Below are positions 39,830 through 50,504 of a stretch of 64,000 bases of DNA, piece after piece. The first letter of the stretch is position 1; each line of letters begins with the position of its first letter. The notes below the pieces were generated by a model. It was given only the letters and a program-made list of their open reading frames with translations. It did no database searches and was not told where the DNA came from. The position numbers were made by a program, and so were the translations under genes. The DNA is from Chrysolina oricalcia. Its lineage: Eukaryota > Arthropoda > Insecta > Coleoptera > Chrysomelidae. The DNA lies in the NCBI GenBank assembly GCA_944452925.2, contig OX101812.2, positions 54,456,534-54,520,533 of the forward strand, written 5' to 3'.

Positions 39830-41580
39830 GTAACAGGCAAGGACCAGGTGTAAAATGTTGAGGTTCCAACTTTGAGGAAAAAAATATTTAAACACGAAAA
39901 CACTCCCAATGGTGAAATGGGGATGTAGTTTAGGGGTTGAAAATGGTTATTTGCGATTTGCAGCGAAACGTGACCTCTTAGCGAAGAATGTTCATCAGTT
40001 GTAGATAATAAAAAAATCAAAAACTTTTGTATTAAACACTTTTCGACATAACCTCAAATTAACTGTCAAAATGGTGAAAACCCGATTTTTCAATATTGAA
40101 TTATTTTTCTCGCGTTTGAATGATTTAATTTGGATGAAAATTCATGGAAATATGTCTTTTTAGGTGTCGAATAAGCATGATTAGTTTTCGAGTTAGGTAC
40201 ATTTTTCGAAAAAAATACCCCTATCTTCCACGAACAATTGTTTTTTTGTATTTCGAAGGTCTATGAGTGACCATTATAATTATTGAATCAATAATAATTG
40301 AAATATCTACTTTCAAGATAATGGTCTATGTAACATGGTGGTTTATTGGTAGTTAAACCGCTTAAAATTGAGAAAAACCGACAAGTCTGAATCATATGAT
40401 TTTCTTAATATATTTTCAATGTTTTTGAATAGTTTTGAATAAAAATGACATTATTAAATTAATTTTGTAGTGTAATTATGTTTTCCAATATCTTGTTACG
40501 AATAATTTTAACTACTTTTTGTCGTGAAAATAATGCAGAAAGTCGAAAATAATTGTAGATATTGTCTCTGTTTAAGCGGTTTAACGATCAATAAACCCCC
40601 TAGTAACACGGACCATTTTGAAGAAGGTATTTCAACAATTAAAATGGTCACTTATAGATCTTCAAAATACAAAAAAATATCGAGGCCATTGTTCGTGGAA
40701 GATAAGGGTATTTTTTTCGAAAAGTTCAAATAACTCGAAAACTGTAAGTCTTCTTGCTTGCGAAAAAATAATGCTTATTCGTCACCACAAAAGACATTTT
40801 CATCTGAACTAAATCATTTATACGCGAGTAAAAAAATAAATACTGAAAAATCGGTTTTTTGGCATTTTGACGGTTAATTCGAAGTTATGTCAAAAAATAT
40901 TGAATAAAGAAGTTCTTAATTTTTTTGTTGCCTACAACTTTTTCACTGAACATATTTCGTGTTTCGCCGCAAATCGCAAAAAATAGTTTTCGACCCCTAA
41001 ACTACATCCCCATTTCACCATTTTGAGTGTTTTCGTGTTTAAATATTTTTTTCCCTAAAGTTGTAACCTCCGCCTGGTCGTTACCTGTTACTTTTTTTCT
41101 ACAACTATTAAAAATTCATTGAAAATATTCAGAAAATCATGATTCAGAGATACTTGTTGTCAGTTTTTCTCAATTTTAAACGGTTTAACGATCAATAAAC
41201 CACCAAGTAATATAAGCCATTTGAAAGTAGATATTTCAACAATTGAAATGATCACTTATGGACCTTCGAAATACAAAAAACACTAGAACAATTGTTCTTG
41301 GAAGATAGGGGTAATTTTTACGAAAAATATACATAATTCTAAAACTAGTCGTCTTCTGAATTTCGAAAATATCATGCTCATTCGACACCAAAAAGACACA
41401 TTCCTACAAATTTTCATGTGAATTAAATCATTTATTCCAGAGAAAAAAATTAAATACTGAAAAATTTGTTATTCGCCTTTTTGAAAGTGTTCAATATAAA
41501 AGTTTTCGGTTACTTCATTATCTACAACTTTCCCATTGAACATTTTTTGCTAAGTGGTCACATTTTTCCGCAAATCCCCA
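39830..41580. repeat. 1.3-kb palindrome plus a third arm copy
   Basis: Arm 1 (about 39830-40370) contains CCCAATGGTGAAATGGGGAT and AAAATACCCCTATCTTCCAC. Arm 2 (about 40565-41100) is its inverse. A third copy at 41165-41580 repeats arm 2 in the same direction, divergent. There are no ORFs of note. The palindromic layout resembles a foldback-type non-autonomous element. Confidence 0.75.
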
Positions 41581-41589
41581 AATAGTTAT

Positions 41590-42120
41590 TTTCTTAACCA
41601 GTGCGGAAAGTGATACTTTCCCGCACGCGACTGCCGTTGACCCGAACGACGCGAAGCGGAGTTCGGGCAAGCAGTCAAGGGCGGGAAAGACACTTTTCGC
41701 ATGAATTAGGAACATTATTTTTTCTACGACCGCATAAAGATTCAAAAAGCACATTGAAAATATATATTTTATTTCAACATACAACACATTCCATGAAAAT
41801 CCACTAATTATTATTAATATTAATGTTGAAAACACAATTTGTTGCATTCTGCAAATGCGTCAGAATAGCCGGTCCAGAGTAGTTAGTTGGTGGTAACTGG
41901 CTGTTAAGAGTAACACTCGTAGATTGCAAAGTGCATGAAGATGACGGAGACGGCATCGGTTGCAAGTTGCCAGTACATGAAAGAATTTTATTCGAGATGG
42001 TTTTCTTCTGTTCTACGGAGTCCTCCAAAAAACTCTCAGCAACAGCAGTTGACTTCCAGCCTCCAACACGTTTTATGATGGTTATCCCTTCGCCTGAATC
42101 TGCTAGAAAGGTTTTTTAGT
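41590..42120 (-). mobile_element. Crypton-like relic, C-terminal part
   Basis: The minus strand from 42114 encodes GEGITIIKRVGGWKSTAVAE followed by SFLEDSVEQKKTISNKIL. This is the C-terminal block of Crypton-type tyrosine recombinases (GGWKS..VAE.YIEDS); the expected nucleophilic tyrosine appears as phenylalanine here. The ORF ends at 41804. The downstream GC-rich end (GCGGAAAGTGATACTTTCCC, GAACGACGCGAAGCGGAGTT) matches 12190-12350. N-terminal and middle parts are absent. Confidence 0.6.
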
Positions 42121-42179
42121 GATGAATGTTTTTTTTTAATGGCAATATCCCCAAAAATTTAACGTATGAGCTGGTATTT

Positions 42180-42965
42180 TTGGGGATCATATCGTGTGCC
42201 CTTTCTTCTTAGAAGGCAATCTAACATGGGAAATGTATTTGGAACTGTTTGAAGACACAAAATTGAACCAATGTTAACGAACATTATTGAAAATGACCAT
42301 CATTATCTGGAAGATCAGTTGATATACCATCAAGATGGTGCTCCTCCGCATTATGCTATGCCTGTTCGATGATTTTTAGATCAACACTTCCCTGGTCATT
42401 GGATTGGTAGGCGAGGTTTTATTGAATGGCCCCCACGGTCACCAGACCTGTCTCCCTTAGATTTCTTTCTGTGGGGTCATTTGAAAAGCAGAATTTATGC
42501 TACACTACCAGCTTCACTAGCAGATTTACAGCAACGAATCACAGAAGAATGTCACCAAATCACCCCAGACATGCTCCAAAATGGACGAGAACGTTTTCAA
42601 CAAAATCTGGATCATTGCATGGAAGTTGGAAGTGCGCATTTCGAGCATTTGTTAAAATGAGAATAATGTAAGTGAATTTTATTCTTAACTTAATTATGGC
42701 TCATTTCCTTTTGAAAAACTGTCGACCGTTGTTTCAAGAATTTAACGGGCTTTCAAAACGATGTGCCATACGACTCCTATTCCCTATTCAAATTTCAAGG
42801 GTTGTTCACCCCACTGCTCGAGGGTTGACGTGACGGTGCTGCATGTAGGAGGGCACAATGTCCCTCTCGAAACTAAAATCAACCTGTCCGAGCGTTTTTT
42901 CAGATGTACGATATTAGTATTCAAAACCCCCTTGTCAAGTTTTCGACGGCCACCCTATATAAAAC
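42180..42965 (+). mobile_element. Mariner-like relic with 3' transposase
   Basis: The plus strand encodes IIENDHHYLEDQLIYHQDGA, PPHYAMPVR-stop, then HWIGRRGFIEWPPRSPDLSP and LDFFLWGHLKSRIY, ending GSAHFEHLLK at 42660. It is a relative of the intact transposase at 27103-28176 with an in-frame stop and a lost N-terminal half. A transposon-like end (GGCCACCCTATAT) follows at about 42950-42962. No left end was found. Confidence 0.8.
42210..42660 (+). pseudogene. Mariner-like transposase fragment
   Basis: About 130 residues of the catalytic half. QDGAPPHY and SPDLSPLDFFLW hold the second and third acidic residues. One TGA stop interrupts the frame, and the first third of the protein is missing. 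Confidence 0.8.
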
Positions 42966-43954
42966 CTTCATTTTATTTTTTTGTATAAAAAACAACTTTG
43001 CGCGGCAAGCTTTTGAATCTGTTATTCACAGAATAACTTACCTACGCAACACATCTAAAGCATTTCATTTTTCCTTTTGGGTTTGAATAAAAATTTCAGG
43101 TCCAACGAGTATATTATGACTGTTCTTATTGCTTACCAATCAACTCAATGTAGGTAGACTTTGAAATACTTTGATTAGAGAATAAAAAATGGAAAGACGA
43201 TTTCACAAATACTGTTTACCTATGTTGAGTGAAAATTGCAATAACAGCGTCGGCTAATGTAATCTACATTTATGTACATCGATCTTTTGCTCTCAACGGG
43301 TAATAAAAATAAATAAAAAATAACAATAATATATGTGTATGTATAAAGGGTGTTTCTTGAGTACGTGTAGAAAATTCAGGAGCATGTTGCTGACGTCAAA
43401 ATAAGAAGAAAAGCTCCTATAAACATATATCCGCAAGTTATTCTGAGATACAGAGTGTCCAACCTGAATCATTTCCATGGTCCTCTAAGTAGTAAATATC
43501 GGAAAGGCATTTCCTTCTTTCATTCAATGAAACTTGAATGTAGTCAAAAAATTATTTTGTCTTTTTTCACATAATTATTTTGGAGAATTACTTCAATTAG
43601 TACCCTCAACCAACAACTGTTTCAGTATTAAATTGGTTTTGATTACCTACTGTTATTATTATTAGTATAAAACTGTTATAACATCCGATTCCTTTAGTAG
43701 AATTCTTCTGGACTTCCATTGTCTAGAAATAAAGAAAATAAATTCTTTGCATGTGTTTGAGTCACGACGTTTCAACAGTTAACATCTATTGTCGTTATCA
43801 AGTGTGTGAATGCGACAAGATATCTCGGATGCTTATTATATAGCATGCAACTAATGTACCTGCTATGAAGGTAATTATGATCTTCGTGGGGTCTCTCTCA
43901 GGTCATCTGAGTTAATTTAAAATTTAAAAAATGTTCAAATTGTTTAAAATTGTT

Positions 43955-44172
43955 TTTTCCGTTAACCAGCTGTCGTCCCTTTACGAACGGCAGCCCTCAA
44001 AAGTCGAAACTTGGGCGAGCCAAGGATTAACGAGGTCTTACCTTTTTACTTGCGATTCCTAGCACGATCCGAGAAGAATATCGAAAGGAGGTCCGTTGGT
44101 CACCCAACCAAACCCTGGCCTCGTCTAGCGTTGCTTGGCTTCAGATATCGGTGAACCGGCGCTCTCCGTTCG
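43955..44172 (-). mobile_element. SINE copy with 5S-rRNA-like head
   Basis: On the minus strand the first 110 nt (GGTTCACCGATATCTGAAGC, CAAGCAACGCTAGACGAGGC, GGTTTGGTTGGGTGACCAAC) follow the internal control region of 5S rRNA (A-box, intermediate element, C-box). After GATCGTGCTAGGAATCGC the body GTAAAAAGGTAAGACCTCGT and GCTGCCGTTCGTAAAGGGAC is the same as in the tRNA-headed copy at 30060-30310. It is too divergent to be a 5S gene. Confidence 0.65.
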
Positions 44173-44228
44173 AATAAAATTAATTAATAAAATTAATGTG
44201 ATACAACGACCTTTTTTGGTGAGTGTTA

Positions 44229-44650
44229 TTATTGATGACCGATCTTGACAGGTCTTGACACTGAGTTTTTATTGAAATCTAGCTGAGTGATAAGTGGCTT
44301 CCACACATTCCGAATCTCTATGCTCGGCTGACTGAACACGTCATTATTCTGAATATAAGCCGACTCTATAAACTTTCTCTTATACCAATGTTGTTCTTTG
44401 TGGAGAACTTCGGCTTCCGACCATGCGATGCTGTGCTGATTAGTCCATACGTGATCTGCTATTCCCGACTTCGCTGTTTCTCCTCGCTGAGTATTTCTCT
44501 TGTGTTCACCGATTCTCACATTTAGTAGCCTCTTAGTTTCTCCAACATAATTCATCCCACATTCACACGGAACACGGTGAATGCAGCTTTTGGAGTCACT
44601 ATTCTCGTTGGGTGGTCTCGTTTTTGTGAGTTGGCCACGAATGGTATTAC
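44229..44650 (-). pseudogene. Penelope-type GIY-YIG endonuclease fragment
   Basis: The minus strand reads NTIRGQLTKTRPPNENSDSK, CIHRVPCECGMNYVGETKR, RIGEHKRNTQRGE, WTNQHSIAWSEAEVLHKEQH and WYKRKFIESAYI. The N-YVG...R...E-S layout and the CxCG preceding it are as in Penelope-like C-termini. The ORF from 44555 is intact for 108 residues, but the protein lacks its reverse transcriptase. Confidence 0.8.
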
Positions 44651-46789
44651 AAACAAGGTCGTTGCATCACATTAATTAACATTGATGACCTGAGAGAGAC
44701 CCCACGAAGATCATAATTACCTTTATAGCACGTACATTAGTTGCATACTATATAATAAGTATCCGAAATATCTTGTCGCATTCACACACTTGATAACGAC
44801 AGAAGATGTTAACTGTTGAAACGTCGTGACTCAAACACATACAAATAATTTATTTTCTTTGTTTCTAGACAATGGAAGTCCAGATTCTGGACTTCCATTG
44901 TAGAATACTTCTGGAACACTAATACATTGTCAACCACTTTCAAATAAAATCCGATTTCTGTTTTGAAATGAAAGGAAAGAAAAATATTTACATTAATTTC
45001 GAATTTAAATATCTTGTCACTTGTCATTCAAAATCACTCGCATCGATTATTTCTAATCCCAGTAACTCTAAAACAGTTGCTCGCAGCGAACTCTACCAAA
45101 AATATCTTTTTTATACAAAAATATCGAGAAATCGATTTTACCACCAGAAAACGTGATATAGGTATGAATGAAATGACTGAAAAGACATGTAGGTGGAACC
45201 ACCCCCACGAAAGAAACAAGCTAACACCAAATCTGATTTTGTCATAGAAAAATACTCCCAGATACCAAATTTTACTCGAATATCACGATTATTTTGAAAT
45301 GTATTCACAAAAAATTAACATAAGAATTCAACTTTGACACTCTGTATCTCAGAAACGAATAACTTGCGGACATATGTGTATAGGAACTTTTCTTCTAGTT
45401 TTGATGTCAGCAACATGCTTCTGAATTTTCTACACGTACTTAAGAAACACCCTGTATATGTATTTCTTCCGTTTGTAAGCTTTGTTTGTTTCAATATAAG
45501 ATATTTGCACGCCTCGTTATAATTGCTACGTTCCGTCGAACTGGATTTTCTTATTGGATTGTTAATTTCTTACTATTTTTTTTCTCTACGATCTTGCTTT
45601 TCCTGTTTTTATACAGGGTGGGGCACCGAAAACGAAACAGATCGAATATCTTCAAAAAGCATGTGTTGTGAAGAAAATGCAAAAACACGTCGATTTTTAA
45701 TTCAAGGGGGACAACTTCCTATCATAACCACAACTGTCATACCTCCCCCCCCCCCCCTTGGTCATTATATATCACCCAAACAATTTGAATAAGGAAAGTA
45801 GTACATGTGACACATCATTGAAAAGGTAATTTCATAAGGAATCCAGCCATGTCAAAGCTATATACCTTTTTATTTTCGCGCCCTCTTGCGGGAAAAACAA
45901 ATGTTACGTATTCCAAATTATGATATTTTTCTAATGAAAAAAAGAAAATGGCCGCTCTATAATAGCGGACAAGTTTTGCAATTATGGTCCGATTCGATTC
46001 ATAATCGATATGTAGTGGTTTTCTGAGTGAGAAATTATGATTTATTTGTCAATGCAAAAAACAAGATGGTGGCTCCAAGATGGCGGACGAAATCTGTAAT
46101 TATGGTCCGATTCTATTCAAAATTTGCATATAGGGGTTTTACAAGTTTCCAGTATGACTAAAATGAATTAATTAAATTGATAAAAAAAGCTTTTGATTTT
46201 TTTTTATATTTTCAGATTTTAGGTTATTCTTTGCGTAAGCGAATCAAAATTCTACCGCGCCAGAATATTACGCATTACGTACTATACCTTACCTACGGCC
46301 AAAAAAGTCTGGACATATGACAGAGTATTTAATTTTTTCAAATGGGATACTCTGTATTTTATTGCATCTTTAGATTTTTTTCATAATTTTATTTCGAAAA
46401 ATTTCACAAAATTATCAAAAGAACGTTGAATTTTGGTTTTGTATTTGGAATTTTAATAATAAAGGATTTTTCTGTGTCCTCAACATCTTCAACTTTTTCA
46501 CATTTCTCAGTTCCTGTTTCCGGCATGCACCACTTACGCCAATTATAAGAACAGTCTAAAAATAAAAATTACTGAAGTGTGGAAAATAGTATTAGTGGAC
46601 ATATTTTACCTTCATAAACAAGTACTGATTGTCAGGAGCCGTTTCGAGGAAATCTTGAATATTTTTGGCCGTCAAAATTTTAGATTTTTTGGTTCTAAAG
46701 CCATCCGATTTCCTTTTTAATAGCGCTATACTTGAAATAGGCTTCTATATTTATACTATAACAATTTTCATAGCGGATTTCATTGAAAA

Positions 46790-47110
46790 TATGAACAGGA
46801 TGTTCATAAAGTCAGTTGTGGAATCATCTGCGACTGAAAGTTGGAATTTAGTCGCTGTTTTCCATCGTACAAGAAAACCTCTCTTGGAAGGGATTCATGT
46901 TTTAAAGCGAAACATTCTCAATTGAAAATTGAATCAATACATGACTCCTCTGGAAATGGAAAAACCCTACGATAAAATTGAAGTTACTTTTTTGTAATAT
47001 CTAACAGAAAACAACTACTTCCCCGGCAAAAGCCACGCTGGACATTGAACTACATTTCCAGAGGAGTCATGTATTGATTCAATTTTCAATTGAGAATGTA
47101 TCTCTTTAAA
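46790..47110. repeat. Foldback repeat related to 32205-32870
   Basis: It shares AATATGAACAGGATGTTCAT and GCCACGCTGGACATTGAACT with the earlier copy. An inner inverted repeat of about 46 bp (arms 46910-46958 and 47053-47100, core GAGGAGTCATGTATTGATTC) is nearly perfect. Confidence 0.65.
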
Positions 47111-47560
47111 ATTTTCATAGCGTTCGCGCGATTTACTTGGCAGTAAATCATTAGTTGCCATATCTGTCATTGCCATGACTTTGGGAGGAGTTAAATTTTC
47201 ATTTTCACTATCACTTGACATATTCTTTTTTGGATAATATGTATCTTATAATTATTAAAACAAAAAAACTCTGTTGTCTTTCATAAAGTTTGTTTTCATT
47301 TTGACAGTTGTTATGAGTACGGTGTTGATGAGTGATTGTGCCATCATGACCTACTTCCAGAATTATTTCAAACTGTGCGTTTTGATTACGGAAACTGTGC
47401 GTTTTGATTACGGAAACTGTGCGATTTGTTTACCGTGCGTAACGAGCTATTTACTGATGCTGCGCGTCGTGTGTTTTCGCCTATTTTCTATAGTGGCCGT
47501 AGGTAAAGTAATTTTTTACACACTGCTCATACATTTATGCATTTTTGAAAAATACAGTAT
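47015..47560 (-). mobile_element. Second Crypton-like N-terminal relic
   Basis: The minus-strand ORF 47221-47015 starts MSSDSENENLTPPKVMAMTD and continues LLPSKSRERYENF, homologous to the start of the relic at 20423, then runs into unrelated residues. The upstream DNA (47370-47440) repeats GTGCGTTTTGATTACGGAAA, again GTGCG-type ends. Confidence 0.5.
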
Positions 47561-47635
47561 TTTGCGTCAAATGTAACTCGGAAGTCTTCATTTGATAATA
47601 CAACAATTCATGTCATTAAACATTCAAATTAATGA

Positions 47636-48248
47636 CTGATGTTTGTTTTTTTTTGGGTTTGAGGTCTTGAATTAAAGAAAACTCTATTTCTTTACAGCCA
47701 ACGTTTCGTCAGTTTATTCTGACATCTTCAGGGCAGAAAGGATGAGTCTTCCGCGTAATACGTATATCTATATCCTACGACCATATTAGGTCTGAATCAC
47801 GTGTAACAGACATAATAATGTAAAAACAGGTTAAAAACAAACAATACACAACACAAGACACGTTAAAATTCGAATAACCTTACTTGGGTGCATGCCAAAA
47901 TCGAAAAAAAAAATTTTTTTTTTTTATTTTTTTTTTTTCGATTTTGGCATGCACCCAAGTAAGTTGGTATTTTATTCGAATTTTAACGTGTCTTGTGTTG
48001 TGTATTGTTTATTTGTAACCTGTTTTTACATCGAACTATTCTGTCTGTTACACGTGATTCAGACCTAATATGGACGTAGGATATAGATATATGTATTACG
48101 CGGAAGACTCATCCTTTCTGCCCTGAAGATGTCAGAATAAACTGACGAAACGTTGGCTGTAAAGAAATAGAGTTTTCTTTAATTCAATACCTCAAACCCA
48201 AAAAAACAAACTTCAGTCATCATAGGAAAAGGTCGTTAAAACTTGCAA
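47636..48248. mobile_element. Penelope skeleton: inverted terminal repeats with 14-bp duplication
   Basis: Arms of about 270 bp (47640-47925 and 47935-48220) are inverted around an A/T run. Both end near the hammerhead-like core CTGAAGATGTCAG - AATAAA - CTGACGAAAC (48123-48151 on plus; its inverse near 47712-47740). The 14-bp target copy ATTCAAATTAATGA occurs at 47622-47635 and 48249-48262. One arm has an extra tail of about 28 bp, as described for Penelope of Drosophila virilis. No coding part remains. Confidence 0.75.
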
Positions 48249-48811
48249 ATTCAAATTAATGATATAATTGCTACAATTTGGCAATATAATAACTGTCGAA
48301 GAAAAAACTTTGTATGAAACACTTTCGTAAAGGGCTTTTTTGTACTCGCGTGTTTGTTGAACTCGGCTTCGCCTCATTCAACAAACTTCACGCTCATACA
48401 AAAATGTCCCACTTTACGAACTTGTATCATAAATAGCTATTTTATTAATTTTTATTCAATTCTTTTTAGTCATGCTGGAAATCTGTACCAAAAACACCCA
48501 CAATCGGATTCTGAATCGAATCGGACCATAATTACAAATCTCATCTGCTATCCTGGAGCTGCAATGTTGTTGGTTTTTTTCAACAAATATTCCATAATGC
48601 ATTGTTATAGCAATTATGAACACCTATCAAAGTTCAAGTTGATCGGACAACTAGAAGTGGGCCAAAAGTCAGCTGTAAGATTTGTCCCACACATACATAC
48701 TAACGAACAGGGCAAGTTGAATAAAAGCTTCTGAAAAATAAAAAAATTGGACATTGAATAAACTTAAGAATTGGAAAATAAATTTAAATCCAATCATTTC
48801 AAACTGCATTA

Positions 48812-48935
48812 ATTCACAGTAGATGCTCAAAGTGTTCGCCATGAACTGCCATACATGAGTATGAGTTAGTCTCGAAATGCTTTCTGACGTTTTTGAGCAA
48901 TTTATGCAAAATATTCCAATGTGTAAGTTCATACA
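48812..48935 (-). pseudogene. Mariner-like transposase C-terminal remnant
   Basis: The minus strand reads NVRKHFETNSYSCMAVHGEHFEHLL-stop, the end shared by DUF4817-type transposases. Only about 35 residues remain. Confidence 0.5.
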
Positions 48936-49079
48936 ATATTAATTTTTCAAATTTTTGTTATGTTTTCGTGAATTGTTCACATTAGCTTTCAAATTAAATA
49001 TCATAAGCTGGAAAACGAACCAGTTGTTTTTCCCTCAAGAGGGCGCCAAAATAAAAAACGAACACTCACATGTCTGAAT

Positions 49080-49260
49080 CCCTTATGGAATTACCTTTCA
49101 ATGCTGTGTCACACTTAGTACTTACCCTATTCAAATTGTATGAGTGACCAAGGGGTATGACAGTTATAACCTCAACTGTCATACCCCTTGGTCACTCATA
49201 CAATTTGAATAGGGAAAGTACTAAGTGTGACACAGCATTGAAAAGGAAGATTTCCCCCTT
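49080..49260. repeat. Palindrome GACCAAGGGGTATGACAGTT
   Basis: Arms of about 80 bp meet near 49170 (TGACAGTTATAACCTCAACTGTCA). They are derived from the end region of the 45614-49979 element. Confidence 0.7.
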
Positions 49261-49981
49261 GGATTTAAAATAGACGTTTTTTTGCATTTTTTTCAAAACA
49301 CTGTGTGTCTTCGGTGCCGGGTCGAATTGAACCATAAACACAAATTTCATCTGCCATCTTGTTTTTTGCATCGAAAAAAAAAATATGATTTGCCATATCC
49401 TGAAAATCCCCACCTTCTAATTTTGATTCGAATCGGACCATAATTACAAATTTCGCCCGCCATCTTGGAGCCACCATCTTGTTTCTTTGCATTGACAAAC
49501 AAATCATAATTTCCGATCCAGAAAACCACCACGTATCAATTTTGAATCGAATCGGACCATAATTGCAAATCTTGTTTGCCATTTTGGAGCCGACATTTAG
49601 TTTTTTCCCTCAGAAAATTTTCATATTGCATTGTCACCGAATTTATGTCAAATCAGCTTGCAGATGAAGTATCCTAATTTGGAATTCGGAACAGTTATTT
49701 TTCCCACAAGAAGACGCCAAAATAAAAAGTTAAGTAGCAAAATTGACATGGATAAATTCCTTATGAAATCACCTTTTTAATTATGTGTCACACTTACTAT
49801 TTTCCCTATTCAAATTGTTTGGGTGATAGTGAGCAAGGGGCGGGGGGAGAGGTATGACAGTTGTGGTTATGATAGGAAGATGTCCCCCTTGGATTAAAAA
49901 TCGACGTGTTTTTGCATTTTTTTCACAACACATTCGTTTTAAAGATATTCGATCTGTTTCGTTTCGGTGCCCCACCCTGTA

Positions 49982-50359
49982 TATTGAAATCTCATAAGAT
50001 TGACATTTTTTCTCCCAAATTTCTCGCTATAAGAATGTATTTTTCTTTAGAAGCAATAAAGATTATTGTTATTATTATCACATATATGTACATACGAAAG
50101 TAATGTAAGATATTTGCTAATAAGTAACTACTCCCCTGATGAGACTTAAAATCGGAATGTCTTCTACACTCAATTTCCAACGGAAAATACTGTATGACGA
50201 CGCTTATTCAAAATCACCAACTTCCTTTCGCAACACAGATAAAAGTTCAGATCTGTTGCAAACATAAATAATTATCATTCTTCACTAAATATCGTATACG
50301 TGAACATTATTTCATTCTGAACTTAATATTTCCTATGACAGAGGTATACAAGCAATAAA
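49982..50359. other. Upstream region of odorant-binding protein gene
   Basis: About 380 bp with no gene and no clear TATA box. A short GTATAC motif occurs at about 50295. Confidence 0.4.
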
Positions 50360-50504
50360 ATGGTCCATTCAGAAATAGTTCAAATTTTGTTTGCAATAGT
50401 GTTTTGTGTGTTTTGTAAGCAAACATTGTCCTTCACAACTGAAGACCTAAATACAGATTTGAGGTACATAAAGACTTGCAATAGAACTTCACCCATCAGT
50501 ATGA
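50360..50504 (+). CDS. Odorant-binding protein exon 1
   Basis: The ATG follows AGCAATAA. It encodes the signal peptide and TTEDLNTDLRYIKTCNRTSP with the first conserved cysteine. The donor GTAAGT is at 50505. Confidence 0.82.

Larger units (their letters stand above)
43690..44940 (-). mobile_element. Penelope-like element with inverted terminal repeats
   Basis: About 200 bp at 43708-43905 is repeated inverted at 44688-44890. Both copies carry the hammerhead-like motif (AGAAGATGTTAACTGTTGAA, then ACGTCGTGAC at 44801-44830). Between them the minus strand encodes the C-terminal GIY-YIG endonuclease. The reverse transcriptase is missing, so this is a 5'-truncated copy bracketed by an inverted repeat, as is common for the group. 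A SINE (43955-44172) is inserted within. Confidence 0.8.
43346..45454. mobile_element. TIR element hosting a Penelope-like element
   Basis: The left end AAGGGTGTTTCTTGAGTACG and the right end CGTACTTAAGAAACACCCTG are inverted, and similarity continues about 120 bp inward (CAGCAACATGCT, ACTTGCGGA). TA lies at both edges. Its own transposase is not seen. The Penelope-like element and a SINE occupy its centre. A partial end of the same family lies at 58890-59000. Confidence 0.65.
45614..49979. mobile_element. 4.4-kb element with long inverted ends
   Basis: The left end CAGGGTGGGGCACCGAAAAC and the right end GTTTCGGTGCCCCACCCTG are flanked by TA. Inverted similarity runs about 550 bp on the left (to about 46165). 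On the right it is spread over 48470-49979, with an extra palindrome (49080-49260). The centre has been filled by a foldback repeat, a Crypton relic and a Penelope skeleton. A transposase C-terminus is visible on the minus strand at about 48812-48935 (AVHGEHFEHLL). Non-autonomous. Confidence 0.65.

Noticed and set aside
44060..44172. A 5S rRNA gene on the minus strand
   Set aside because: Only the internal promoter region resembles 5S, base changes are many, and it is joined to a SINE body shared with another copy.
48354..48734. A 126-codon plus-strand gene
   Set aside because: It is made from the right inverted arm of the 45614-49979 element.
49265..49582. A 105-codon minus-strand gene
   Set aside because: It lies in tandem or inverted copies of a transposon end; internal repeats explain the open frame.
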